Shown: positions 9,059 to 15,354 of the stretch, piece by piece
Position numbering within the stretch: the stretch's first letter is position 1
How the letters are laid out: each line of letters starts with the position of its first letter
Made by a program: the position numbers and the translations under genes
The notes under the pieces: model-generated
Seen by the model: the letters and a program-made list of their open reading frames with translations, nothing else
What the model was told of the DNA's origin: nothing
The model's database searches: none
Assembly: GCF_018205345.1 (NCBI RefSeq)
Contig: NZ_JADRHM010000014.1
Coordinates: 1 to 41,853 of the forward strand
DNA from: Fusobacterium sp. DD2
Lineage (GTDB): Bacteria > Fusobacteriota > Fusobacteriia > Fusobacteriales > Fusobacteriaceae
DNA length: 41,853 bases
Reading direction: 5' to 3'

Positions 9059-10312
9059 ATGGAGACAAAGTCGGTCAAGGAGTTTTTCAACGAGATGATA
9101 TCTCAGGGAAAAATTAGTAATATAATTAACGTTGTAAAAAAAGCATTGGAGAATTATAGAAGAGCAAACTCAAAATTATGGGTTACATCCTTATGTTTTT
9201 ATACAATTTTATCCTTGGTTCCAATTTTTGCAATTCTCTTCAGTTTAGGAAGTTGGTTGGGAATAAATGACTATTTTTTAAGGAAAATGATAGATTATTC
9301 TCCACTAAATGAGGAATCTGTTGAGCTTCTGGTAACATTTGCACAAAATTTTATAGAAAATACACGTACAGGTATTTTAGCTGGATTAGGTTTTTTAATA
9401 TTAGGTTGGACATTGATTTCCATGTTTTCTATTATTGAAAAGGCCTTTAATGATATTTGGAAAGTTGAGAAAACAAGAATGTTTTTGAGACAGATAACTG
9501 ACTATATATCTTTTATTATTTTGTTTCCAACACTTATTGTTATATCTAGCGGAACTACAAAACTTATGGAAGTATTAGGTTATTCAGATGGATATTTTGG
9601 AATGTTTATAAATGCTATACCATTTATTACACTTATGACTTTTTTTACAGCTTTATATATGATGATTCCAAATACTAAAGTGAATTTTATTCCAGCATTT
9701 ATATCTTCAATATTTATAACAATGTTTTTTTATGGATTCCAATCCCTATTCTTCTTGTTACAGGGGATGGTAGCAACTTACAATAAAATATATGGAAGTT
9801 TCTCAGTTGTATTTATATTTCTATTCTGGTTGCGTATGATGTGGTTTTTCTTGATTTTAGGAGCACATTCATGCTACTTTTTACAAAACAGAGATACTCA
9901 TCTTGAAAAAGACCCAGAAACTGTCTCTTTTAGAGGAAAAGAGTATGCAGCAACTGTTGTCATGAAGGAGTTAATTGAAAAATATATGAACAATTCAGCT
10001 CCTGCAACAGTAAAAGAGATAAGTAAAAAATATGATATTCCATATGAAATTATACGATATGTTATTGATGTTTTAATTGATGCACAGCTTATAGCAGAAG
10101 TGGTGAATACGGGAGTAGCTGAAGAAAGCTATGTAGTTATAAAAAATGTTGATGGAATAAAATTTAAAACTGTCTATAATGCCTTGGAAAATTATGGAGA
10201 ACCGTTAATCATTCATGAAAATGAAGAGTTGGATAATCTCCTTTCAGTATCTGTAAATAAAGATTTTGAATTTGAATTTAAAAAATATATAGAAAATAAA
10301 AACCACAGCTAA
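9059..10312 (+). CDS. YihY/BrkB family inner-membrane protein
   Basis: Matches the YihY/virulence factor BrkB family (once misnamed ribonuclease BN): multi-pass membrane proteins of uncertain transport or envelope function. 417 residues. Hydrophobic segments are seen at about residues 50-70, 110-130, 150-170, 190-210, 220-245 and 255-280, with the typical conserved stretch AFNDIWKVE near residue 135. The C-terminal third is soluble and looks like a winged-helix fold (SAPATVKEISKKYDIPYEIIRYVIDVL). I chose the ATG at 9059, spaced well from GTGAGG; a GTG at 9044 is an alternative. A terminator overlaps its stop codon. Confidence 0.88.
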   Translation: METKSVKEFFNEMISQGKISNIINVVKKALENYRRANSKLWVTSLCFYTILSLVPIFAILFSLGSWLGINDYFLRKMIDYSPLNEESVELLVTFAQNFIENTRTGILAGLGFLILGWTLISMFSIIEKAFNDIWKVEKTRMFLRQITDYISFIILFPTLIVISSGTTKLMEVLGYSDGYFGMFINAIPFITLMTFFTALYMMIPNTKVNFIPAFISSIFITMFFYGFQSLFFLLQGMVATYNKIYGSFSVVFIFLFWLRMMWFFLILGAHSCYFLQNRDTHLEKDPETVSFRGKEYAATVVMKELIEKYMNNSAPATVKEISKKYDIPYEIIRYVIDVLIDAQLIAEVVNTGVAEESYVVIKNVDGIKFKTVYNALENYGEPLIIHENEELDNLLSVSVNKDFEFEFKKYIENKNHS

Positions 10313-10327
10313 AACTGTGGTTTTATT
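10299..10327. terminator. Bidirectional Rho-independent terminator
   Basis: Six-pair stem CCACAG (10303-10308) and CTGTGG (10315-10320) with loop CTAAAA, flanked by AAAA on the left and TTTTATTTT on the right. It works for the YihY gene on the plus strand and for the rhodanese gene on the minus strand. The YihY stop codon lies inside the loop region. Confidence 0.85.
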
Positions 10328-10652
10328 TTACTATTTTATATGGCCATGTATTTATTCCACCAAACTCATAGATATTTTTATAACCTAGGAAATGAAGTTT
10401 AAGTGCAGCATGAAGACTTCTATGACCACTTCTGCAATAAACAAGAAGTGGTTTATTCATATCTGATAGCTCTTCAGGTGGTTCATACCCTATCTCTTCA
10501 TTTGGAAGATTTATTGCATTTTCTATATGGCCTAAATTAAATTCCTGAGGAGTTCTTACATCTAAAATAATATAGTCTGGATGTTCATCCATCATTTGCT
10601 TTGCTTCTTCGTGACCTATTCTATTATAAGGTAGTGTATTGTTATTATTCAT
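10323..10652 (-). CDS. Single-domain rhodanese-like sulfurtransferase
   Basis: 109-residue rhodanese domain. It has the N-terminal motif YIILDVRTPQEFNLGHIENAINLP and the active-site loop VYCRSGHRS with catalytic Cys73. Such proteins move sulfane sulfur from persulfide donors; the exact partner is unknown. No signal peptide, so it should act in the cytosol. The start ATG 10652 has AAGGTG 6 nt upstream. It is divergent from cas6a across 205 bp and convergent with the YihY gene. Catalytic motif complete. Confidence 0.93.
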   Translation of the reverse strand: MNNNNTLPYNRIGHEEAKQMMDEHPDYIILDVRTPQEFNLGHIENAINLPNEEIGYEPPEELSDMNKPLLVYCRSGHRSLHAALKLHFLGYKNIYEFGGINTWPYKIVK

Positions 10653-10677
10653 TATTTCACCTTTCTAATGTTTATTT

Positions 10678-10759
10678 TTTTACTCAACTATTATAGCATT
10701 AAGAATTCACTGATACAAGTAAAATTTAAAAAATATAGAGGTGTTTTACTTGAGTAAAA
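10678..10759. repeat. Four copies of TTTTACT/AGTAAAA in the rhodanese-cas6a divergent region
   Basis: TTTTACT at 10678-10684, AGTAAAA at 10718-10724, TTTTACT at 10744-10750 and AGTAAAA at 10753-10759. The second and third extend to a perfect nine-base inverted repeat, CAAGTAAAA and TTTTACTTG; the third and fourth form a compact palindrome with a 2-nt centre. They surround the rhodanese promoter and lie just upstream of the cas6a -35 box, so they could be an operator. Low sequence complexity makes chance a real alternative. Confidence 0.4.
10690..10718 (-). promoter_or_regulatory. Promoter of the rhodanese gene
   Basis: On the minus strand: TTGTAT (10718-10713), 17 nt, TATAAT (10695-10690) preceded by TGC, giving an extended -10. 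Transcription would start near 10683, about 30 nt before the ATG. Confidence 0.65.
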
Positions 10760-10770
10760 GTGTATAAAAA

Positions 10771-10804
10771 TTGACAAATGAAGATTATAAGGGTAACCTA
10801 TAAT
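10771..10804 (+). promoter_or_regulatory. Promoter region of cas6a
   Basis: TTGACA at 10771-10776. At 17 nt spacing stands TAACCT (10794-10799), overlapping a perfect TATAAT at 10799-10804, which would be spaced 22 nt. The block GGTAACCT and its exact distance from TTGACA recur before cas6b. Which -10 is used cannot be told from sequence. Confidence 0.55.
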
Positions 10805-10857
10805 TAGAGAGATAAATAATTGAAATTGATTTATATAATAAAAAGGGAGGGGAAAAT

Positions 10858-11559
10858 TTGAAAATTAATTTATGGCAAATAGAATTAAAAGTATTTCTTC
10901 TAAAAGATATTGCCTATAGAGATGTCGTGACAAAAGTGGCAACATTTATAGATAGTGCTCTTTTAAATGATGAAAAATGGAGTACTTATCATTTAGAACA
11001 GAAGTATAAAGGTTATTCGTTCAATTCTTTGTACCCTATAATGAAAAATGGAATATATAAAAAAGGAAGAGTTTATACTGTTCAGATTAGAACAGTGGTG
11101 GAAGAATTAAAAGACTTTTTTATGGAAAGCTTAAAGGATAATATAACAGAGGAAATGAAAGGTTTACTAACTCATGTTAGACCAATGAAAACTAAAAAGA
11201 GTATAGATAAATTAATATCAGTAACACCTTTAGTTATCAAAACTAAAAAATCTTATTGGCGTAAAGAGATGAATGTAGAGCAATTTTTAAAAAAGATATG
11301 TACAAGTATTACAAATCAGTATAAAGAGTTATATGGCGGGACAATAGATGAAAATGTTCCTATTTTTACAGGAATAAAGTTTAGAAATAGATTTCCTATT
11401 GTAACAAGATATAAAAAGGTAAAACTTCTTGGAGAAAAGGTTGTTTTAGAAGTTGCTGATAATGAGATAGCTCAAAAACTTGCATTTTTAAGTTTAGGAG
11501 TTGGAGCTGGACATATGGGTGCAAGAGGATTTTCTTTTATGAATCCTAGGTGGAAGTAA
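10858..11559 (+). CDS. cas6: Cas6 endoribonuclease, first paralogue (type I-B)
   Basis: Cuts pre-crRNA inside the repeat to leave an 8-nt 5' handle. 233 residues with the C-terminal glycine-rich loop of Cas6 (GVGAGHMGARGFSFMN, about 213-228) and the conserved N-terminal region with HLEQKYKGYSFNSL, whose His is a candidate catalytic residue. The start is TTG at 10858 behind AGGGAGGGG. It aligns without gaps over 233 residues to the second Cas6 downstream, at roughly two-thirds identity by eye, so the pair is a duplication. It is cut off from the main operon by a 383-bp gap holding a separate small-RNA unit and a terminator, so it has its own promoter and expression. No sign of decay. Confidence 0.92.
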   Translation: MKINLWQIELKVFLLKDIAYRDVVTKVATFIDSALLNDEKWSTYHLEQKYKGYSFNSLYPIMKNGIYKKGRVYTVQIRTVVEELKDFFMESLKDNITEEMKGLLTHVRPMKTKKSIDKLISVTPLVIKTKKSYWRKEMNVEQFLKKICTSITNQYKELYGGTIDENVPIFTGIKFRNRFPIVTRYKKVKLLGEKVVLEVADNEIAQKLAFLSLGVGAGHMGARGFSFMNPRWK

Positions 11560-11612
11560 GTAATTTTATGAAAAATATAGAAGAGTTTGAATTATGAAAT
11601 ATAAAATTATTA

Positions 11613-11641
11613 TTGTTATAACAGCTAAAATAGGATATAAT
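11613..11641 (+). promoter_or_regulatory. Promoter of the mini-CRISPR (CreR-like) RNA
   Basis: TTGTTA (11613-11618), exactly 17 nt, perfect TATAAT (11636-11641). Transcription would begin near 11648, about 45 nt before the first degenerate repeat. An inverted repeat ATAGGAT (11630-11636) and ATCCTAT (11653-11659) brackets the -10 and start site and could be an operator. Confidence 0.7.
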
Positions 11642-11691
11642 CATTCTTGAAAATCCTATAATTTTAAATTTTTTGTAAAAAAATTTTAGAA

Positions 11692-11721
11692 AAATAATAT
11701 TTACATTGGTGGTATTTAAAT
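11692..11721 (+). repeat. Degenerate CRISPR repeat psi-R1
   Basis: Ungapped 30-nt alignment to the array repeat gives 25/30 identities, with mismatches at positions 2, 3, 4, 9 and 20. The 3' part TTACATTGGTGGTATTTAAAT minus its first base keeps all but one base, including the 5' handle region. Located 9 kb from the array. Confidence 0.92.
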
Positions 11722-11748
11722 ATATACATAAAACTAAAGTATAGGATA

Positions 11749-11778
11749 ATTGAATATTTACAGAAGCTGTATCACAAA
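11749..11778 (+). repeat. Degenerate CRISPR repeat psi-R2 (5' half preserved)
   Basis: Ungapped alignment to the array repeat gives 20/30 identities overall, but 13/14 in the 5' half (ATTGAATATTTACA). It shares with psi-R1 the T at position 9 where the array has A, which suggests a common older repeat version. Its last bases run into the terminator stem. Confidence 0.75.
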
Positions 11779-11804
11779 AAGAGAATTGTAATTCTCTTTT
11801 TGTA
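11776..11804 (+). terminator. Rho-independent terminator of the CreR-like RNA
   Basis: A perfect 12-base inverted repeat, AAAAAGAGAATT (11776-11787) and AATTCTCTTTTT (11790-11801), ending in a T run followed by GTATTT. It closes the mini-CRISPR transcript and would also stop read-through from cas6a, isolating it from the cas6b operon. Confidence 0.88.
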
Positions 11805-11823
11805 TTTACTTTTTTTAATATAT

Positions 11824-11843
11824 TCAATATAAATAAAACTAAA
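11824..11843 (+). promoter_or_regulatory. Predicted target of the CreR-like guide in the cas6b promoter
   Basis: Plus-strand TCA (11824-11826) followed by ATATAAATAAAACTAAA (11827-11843). Compared with the pseudo-spacer ATATACATAAAACTAAA, only position 6 differs. TCA is a known type I-B PAM in clostridia. A 27-nt guide footprint would run to 11853, covering most of the -35 hexamer at 11850-11855. After position 17 the pairing is lost, which would favour binding over Cas3-driven cleavage. Confidence 0.78.
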
Positions 11844-11849
11844 AAGATA

Positions 11850-11884
11850 TTGACAAATATAAAAAATAGAGGTACCCTTATATT
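11850..11884 (+). promoter_or_regulatory. Promoter region of the cas6b-cas2 operon
   Basis: TTGACA at 11850-11855; at 17 nt spacing TACCCT (11873-11878); then TATATT at 11879-11884 (23 nt spacing). It shares with the cas6a promoter TTGACAAAT and the block GGTA-[A/C]-CCT at the identical distance of 21 nt from the start of TTGACA. The CreR-like target lies directly upstream. Confidence 0.6.
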
Positions 11885-11942
11885 AAGATAAAGAAGTAAA
11901 TTAATACATTATTTACAATTATAACACAAAAGGAGGGAAAGT

Positions 11943-12644
11943 ATGAGTATAAATTTGTGGCAGATAGAGCTGAAGGTTTTTCTTCTTAAAGATATTGATC
12001 ATAGAGATGTAATGTCTAAGGTTGCTGTTTTTATTGATACCACTCTTAAAAAGAGTGATAAATGGAAACAGTATCATGAAGAAAAAAAATATAAGAATTA
12101 TTCTTACAACTGTCTCTATCCAATCATGAAGTGTGGTATATATCCTAAAGGAAGGGTGTATACAATACAGATTAGAACAGTTGTAGAAGAGCTTAAAGAT
12201 TTCTTTGTAGAAAATCTGAAAGATAACACTACTGAAGAGATGAAAGGTCTTATAACTGAAGTAAGAGTTTTAAAACCTGATAAGTTTATTGATAAACTTA
12301 TCTCTGTTACACCGCTTATAATTAAAAGTGATAAGCCTTACTGGAGAGAGGACTTAACAGTTGAACAATTTTTAGACAAGATAAGAGTACTACTTACCAA
12401 AAAATATAATGAAATTTACGATGACAAAATTGATGAGGAGATTCAAGTTTTTACTGGAATCAGTTTTAGAAACAAGTGTCCAATAGCAACTAAGTATAAA
12501 AATATACGTATTCTCGGGGAAAAGGTAGAACTAAATGTTGCTAGAAACGAGACTGCACAAAAACTTGCATTTTTAAGTTTAGGTGTTGGTGCAGGTCACA
12601 TGGCAGCTAGAGGATTTTCTTTTATGAATCCTAGATGGATATAA
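11943..12644 (+). CDS. cas6: Cas6 endoribonuclease, second paralogue (type I-B)
   Basis: 233 residues, same length as the upstream copy and alignable without gaps. It has the Cas6 glycine-rich loop GVGAGHMAARGFSFMN near the C-terminus and the N-terminal motif HEEKKYKNYSYNCL with a candidate catalytic His. It is the first gene of the main cas operon; cas8b follows 15 nt later. The ATG at 11943 has AAGGAGGG 7 nt upstream. It would process the array transcript and remain on crRNA as a Cascade component. Unlike the first copy, it lies behind the promoter that the CreR-like guide matches. Confidence 0.94.
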   Translation: MSINLWQIELKVFLLKDIDHRDVMSKVAVFIDTTLKKSDKWKQYHEEKKYKNYSYNCLYPIMKCGIYPKGRVYTIQIRTVVEELKDFFVENLKDNTTEEMKGLITEVRVLKPDKFIDKLISVTPLIIKSDKPYWREDLTVEQFLDKIRVLLTKKYNEIYDDKIDEEIQVFTGISFRNKCPIATKYKNIRILGEKVELNVARNETAQKLAFLSLGVGAGHMAARGFSFMNPRWI

Positions 12645-12659
12645 AAGGAGGTGAGGTAG

Positions 12660-14411
12660 ATGTTGCAGGAATGCATAGAGATATTTAAAAAAGAGTATCT
12701 TGAAAAGGGAGAGAATCTTATTACAGACAACTATAAGCTTGGAGTTGGAGACTATTTCATAGTTAAAGATGATGGAAGCTATAAGCATGTAGTAATAGAT
12801 AAAAAAACAGAACCTAAAAATGAAGAAGAGTATAGTTATTTAGCAGAACGTGATTATCTGAGCAGTCTGTTAGATATGAATAAACCAATGGATAGTACAA
12901 AACAGATTCACTCAAATAACTATCTGAGTTTTTATGTAAAAAATAATGTTCTTACTGAAAAAAAAGAAAAGTTACGTAACAGTATAAAAAGTTTTTATGA
13001 AACTTTAAAGGATCCACGTTTGAAATACAAAGGTGAAAAGAAAAAGAATTATGAAGAACTGGAAGAAAAAATAGGAAAACCTGATACAGATAAAATTGAT
13101 AAAATTCAAGGATGGATTGAAGAAAATCTTTGGAAACTACAAGAGGAAAGTGCAAAAGGAAAAGACTATATAAAAATATTTTTTGATGCTGATTTAGAAG
13201 AATACAAGAAAGAAAATGAAAGGTATGTACTTCCAAATATTTATAATTCTACTGACTTCAATGTTGTTATAGATGAAAAAACTTTTGGATTACCAAATAA
13301 TAACTTAGGATTAAATGCAAAGAAACCGTTCTTAGAAAATAAGACTAGAAAGAAAAAATACACAGTTCCTTATTTACTTAATGAAGAGGATGTATTTTTG
13401 CAGAAAAAATTCTTTGATTATCTTTTTAACTGGGCATGTAAAAATCGCAGAAATATCTATTTTAGTCAGAATGGAATAGAGCAATTTACTGATAAGGATT
13501 TACCTTCAAAAAAAATAAATGGATATTATATGAGAGCTGTAAAAAATAAGAGTGAAGCAGAGATACAGAGATTTGATGTTATAACTAACTATAATCCATA
13601 CTTGGAAAATAGAATCAAGGTATTGGACTATTTAAAGAAAACACATGATTCAAAATATGCAAAGTTAAATTATGGACATGAAATAGAGAGTTTAAAGGCA
13701 TTGATTGAGACTATAAACTCACTTATTTTAAAGGGGAAAATGTATGGAATAATTTTTGAGAATATAAAGGATTTAAAAATAGCAGATTCAAGACTTAAAT
13801 ATATTGGAAATATGTATAAAGATGTTTTCTATAACCTGGTAGTAAGAGGAGACCTGGATGGATTTATTAAAATATACAGGAAACTTTTTATTTACTGTAT
13901 AAAGAGTAGTTTGATAAATAGCAATTATGATTTTGAAGCATGCGAACTTTTTAATTTAATGCTAAGTATAGAAGATAGTTTTGAGGATAAGGAGGGAAGA
14001 TTTATGACACAGGTAAAAGACATTCGTGAAAAGCTCAAAAAATGTTTTGAGAAAAAAGAAGGAGAGTTTGTAAATGATAGGGAGTATTATTTTGCAATAG
14101 GGCAACTGGCACAATTTTTATTGAGTAAAAAGAAAAGTACAAGTAAAACACATGAAAGTACAGTAAGGTTTATAGAAGCTAAATATGATGAAAAACTGAA
14201 GAAAGAGCTAGTACATCTATTTAAAAGATATGGATATGATATAAACAGGTTTAATACTAGATTCAATCTGCTGTTTTCCATGGTTATGGATTATACTCCA
14301 GAAAATAAAAAAGTTGATGAAAGTGGATTATTATGTGGAATTTTAAGCAACTGTTTATTGTATGAAAAAATGGATAAAGCTATAATTGAAAATGAAAATG
14401 AGGAGGCATAG
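12660..14411 (+). CDS. cas8b: Cas8b (Csh1-like) large subunit of type I-B Cascade
   Basis: 583 residues, in the position and size range of the type I-B large subunit that recognises the PAM. Cas8b is poorly conserved, so the call rests on its place between cas6 and cas7/cas5 of the Csh2/Cas5h kind as much as on sequence. It is Lys- and Glu-rich, with no nuclease motif visible. In related I-B systems the C-terminal part of the cas8b gene also yields the small subunit Cas11 by internal initiation; a GGAGG before ATG at about 14004 (ataaGGAGGgaagattt-ATG) would be a candidate internal start. The ATG at 12660 has AGGAGGTGAGG upstream. Confidence 0.85.
   Translation: MLQECIEIFKKEYLEKGENLITDNYKLGVGDYFIVKDDGSYKHVVIDKKTEPKNEEEYSYLAERDYLSSLLDMNKPMDSTKQIHSNNYLSFYVKNNVLTEKKEKLRNSIKSFYETLKDPRLKYKGEKKKNYEELEEKIGKPDTDKIDKIQGWIEENLWKLQEESAKGKDYIKIFFDADLEEYKKENERYVLPNIYNSTDFNVVIDEKTFGLPNNNLGLNAKKPFLENKTRKKKYTVPYLLNEEDVFLQKKFFDYLFNWACKNRRNIYFSQNGIEQFTDKDLPSKKINGYYMRAVKNKSEAEIQRFDVITNYNPYLENRIKVLDYLKKTHDSKYAKLNYGHEIESLKALIETINSLILKGKMYGIIFENIKDLKIADSRLKYIGNMYKDVFYNLVVRGDLDGFIKIYRKLFIYCIKSSLINSNYDFEACELFNLMLSIEDSFEDKEGRFMTQVKDIREKLKKCFEKKEGEFVNDREYYFAIGQLAQFLLSKKKSTSKTHESTVRFIEAKYDEKLKKELVHLFKRYGYDINRFNTRFNLLFSMVMDYTPENKKVDESGLLCGILSNCLLYEKMDKAIIENENEEA
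13990..14411 (+). other. Possible internal Cas11-like small subunit within cas8b
   Basis: Inside cas8b, GGAGG at about 13990-13994 is followed 8 nt later by an in-frame ATG at about 14004 (reading MTQVKDIREKLKK). From there to the shared stop the frame gives about 135 residues, mostly helical and charged, the size of a Cas11 small subunit. Internal translation of Cas11 from the 3' end of cas8 is known for type I-B and related systems. The site is strong for an in-gene sequence, but use is unproven. Confidence 0.5.
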
Positions 14412-14413
14412 TT

Positions 14414-15352
14414 ATGAAAAATAGAGTATATGGTATCATTGGTATTAGCTCTATAATGGCTAACTGGAATGCAGATTTTAGTGGATTTCCAAAGAGCCTT
14501 TCTACAGGGGAAGTATTTGGTAGTGACAAGGCATTAAAATATCCTATGAAAAAAATGTGGGATTCAAATGGTGAAAAAGTTTTATATATAAAAACTATGA
14601 AGGTTGATGAGGATAAGAAAAAAGGTGAAATTTCAGTAAGACCGAAATCACTTAAAGAGAGATATGATGAAATATTTGAAACAAATCTAAAAGAAGAAAA
14701 GGACAAACTTCAGGTTAGAAGAAATCTTTTTAGTGCAATAGATGTAAAAAACTTTGGAGCTACATTTGCAGAAGAAAAAAATAATATAGGGATTACCGGA
14801 GCAGTTCAGATAGGACAAGGACTAAACAGATACGAGGACACATATGCTGAAGAACAACAGATATTATCTCCATTTAGAGATGGAAGTAAAGATGCCGAAG
14901 GAGAAAAAGATCAATCTACTCTTGGAACTAAGATATTTAGTAATGAAGCTCATTATTTCTATCCGTTTACGATAAATCCAGCATCTTATGATGAGTATGT
15001 AAAAATGGGAGTAACTGAAGGGTATACAGAAGAGGATTATAAGAAATTTAAAGAGGCAGCTCTTGTTTCGGCAACATACTACAATTCAAATTCAAAAGCA
15101 GGATGTGAAAACGAGTTTGCGATATTTGTAAAAACTAAGCCTGAATTCTACCTTCCAAACTTAGATCAATATTTGAAATTTGAAAAGGGAGAGGAAATCG
15201 ATACTTTAAAACTTGGATTTGATGAAATGTTAAATGACTGTAAAGATAATATTGTATCAGTAGAAATTTACTATAATACTTTAAACCTAAAGGTAGAACA
15301 TAACATAAAAGGTGCAAAGGAGTTTAATATATTTACAAGAAAAGGAGTATAG
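14414..15352 (+). CDS. cas7: Cas7 (Csh2-type) backbone subunit of type I-B Cascade
   Basis: 312 residues. It forms the helical backbone that holds the crRNA spacer. The start MKNRVYGIIGISSIMANWNAD, with a long charged middle and the segment NFGATFAEE...ITGAVQIGQGLNRYED, is typical of Csh2/Cas7 of I-B. The ATG at 14414 has GGAGG 8 nt upstream and lies 2 nt after the cas8b stop; cas5 begins 2 nt after its own stop, so the three are translated as a unit. No defects seen. Confidence 0.94.
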   Translation: MKNRVYGIIGISSIMANWNADFSGFPKSLSTGEVFGSDKALKYPMKKMWDSNGEKVLYIKTMKVDEDKKKGEISVRPKSLKERYDEIFETNLKEEKDKLQVRRNLFSAIDVKNFGATFAEEKNNIGITGAVQIGQGLNRYEDTYAEEQQILSPFRDGSKDAEGEKDQSTLGTKIFSNEAHYFYPFTINPASYDEYVKMGVTEGYTEEDYKKFKEAALVSATYYNSNSKAGCENEFAIFVKTKPEFYLPNLDQYLKFEKGEEIDTLKLGFDEMLNDCKDNIVSVEIYYNTLNLKVEHNIKGAKEFNIFTRKGV

Positions 15353-15354
15353 TT

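Larger units (their letters stand above)
11648..11803 (+). ncRNA. CreR-like Cas-regulating RNA (degenerate mini-CRISPR)
   Basis: A self-contained transcription unit in the 383-bp gap between the two cas6 genes. It reads promoter, degenerate repeat psi-R1 (11692-11721), 27-nt pseudo-spacer (11722-11748), degenerate repeat psi-R2 (11749-11778) and a strong terminator (11776-11801), in the same direction as the array. The 8-nt 5' handle ATTTAAAT of psi-R1 is intact, so Cas6 cleavage could give a guide-like RNA. The first 17 nt of the pseudo-spacer match 16/17 a site upstream of the cas6b promoter next to TCA. This is the layout of CreR RNAs, which let type I effectors repress their own cas genes through partial pairing. 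The related CreA antitoxin RNA is an alternative, but no CreT-like toxin is evident. The ends are estimated from promoter and terminator. Confidence 0.8.

Noticed and set aside
10858-11559. First cas6 as a decayed copy because it begins with TTG
   Set aside because: It has a strong AGGGAGGGG site, full length and intact motifs.
11569-11598. Mini-frame MKNIEEFEL as a CreT-type toxin
   Set aside because: No tandem rare codons and no convincing ribosome site; the guide match points to cas regulation instead.
11546-11827. A 93-codon minus-strand reading frame over the gap between the cas6 genes
   Set aside because: It is a translation of the degenerate repeats (it reads YLNTTNV like the array) and has no ribosome site; the RNA unit explains the sequence.
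11824-11853. The promoter match as an autoimmune self-targeting spacer
   Set aside because: Pairing ends after 17 nt and the spacer is not in the array; such partial matches usually allow binding but not interference.
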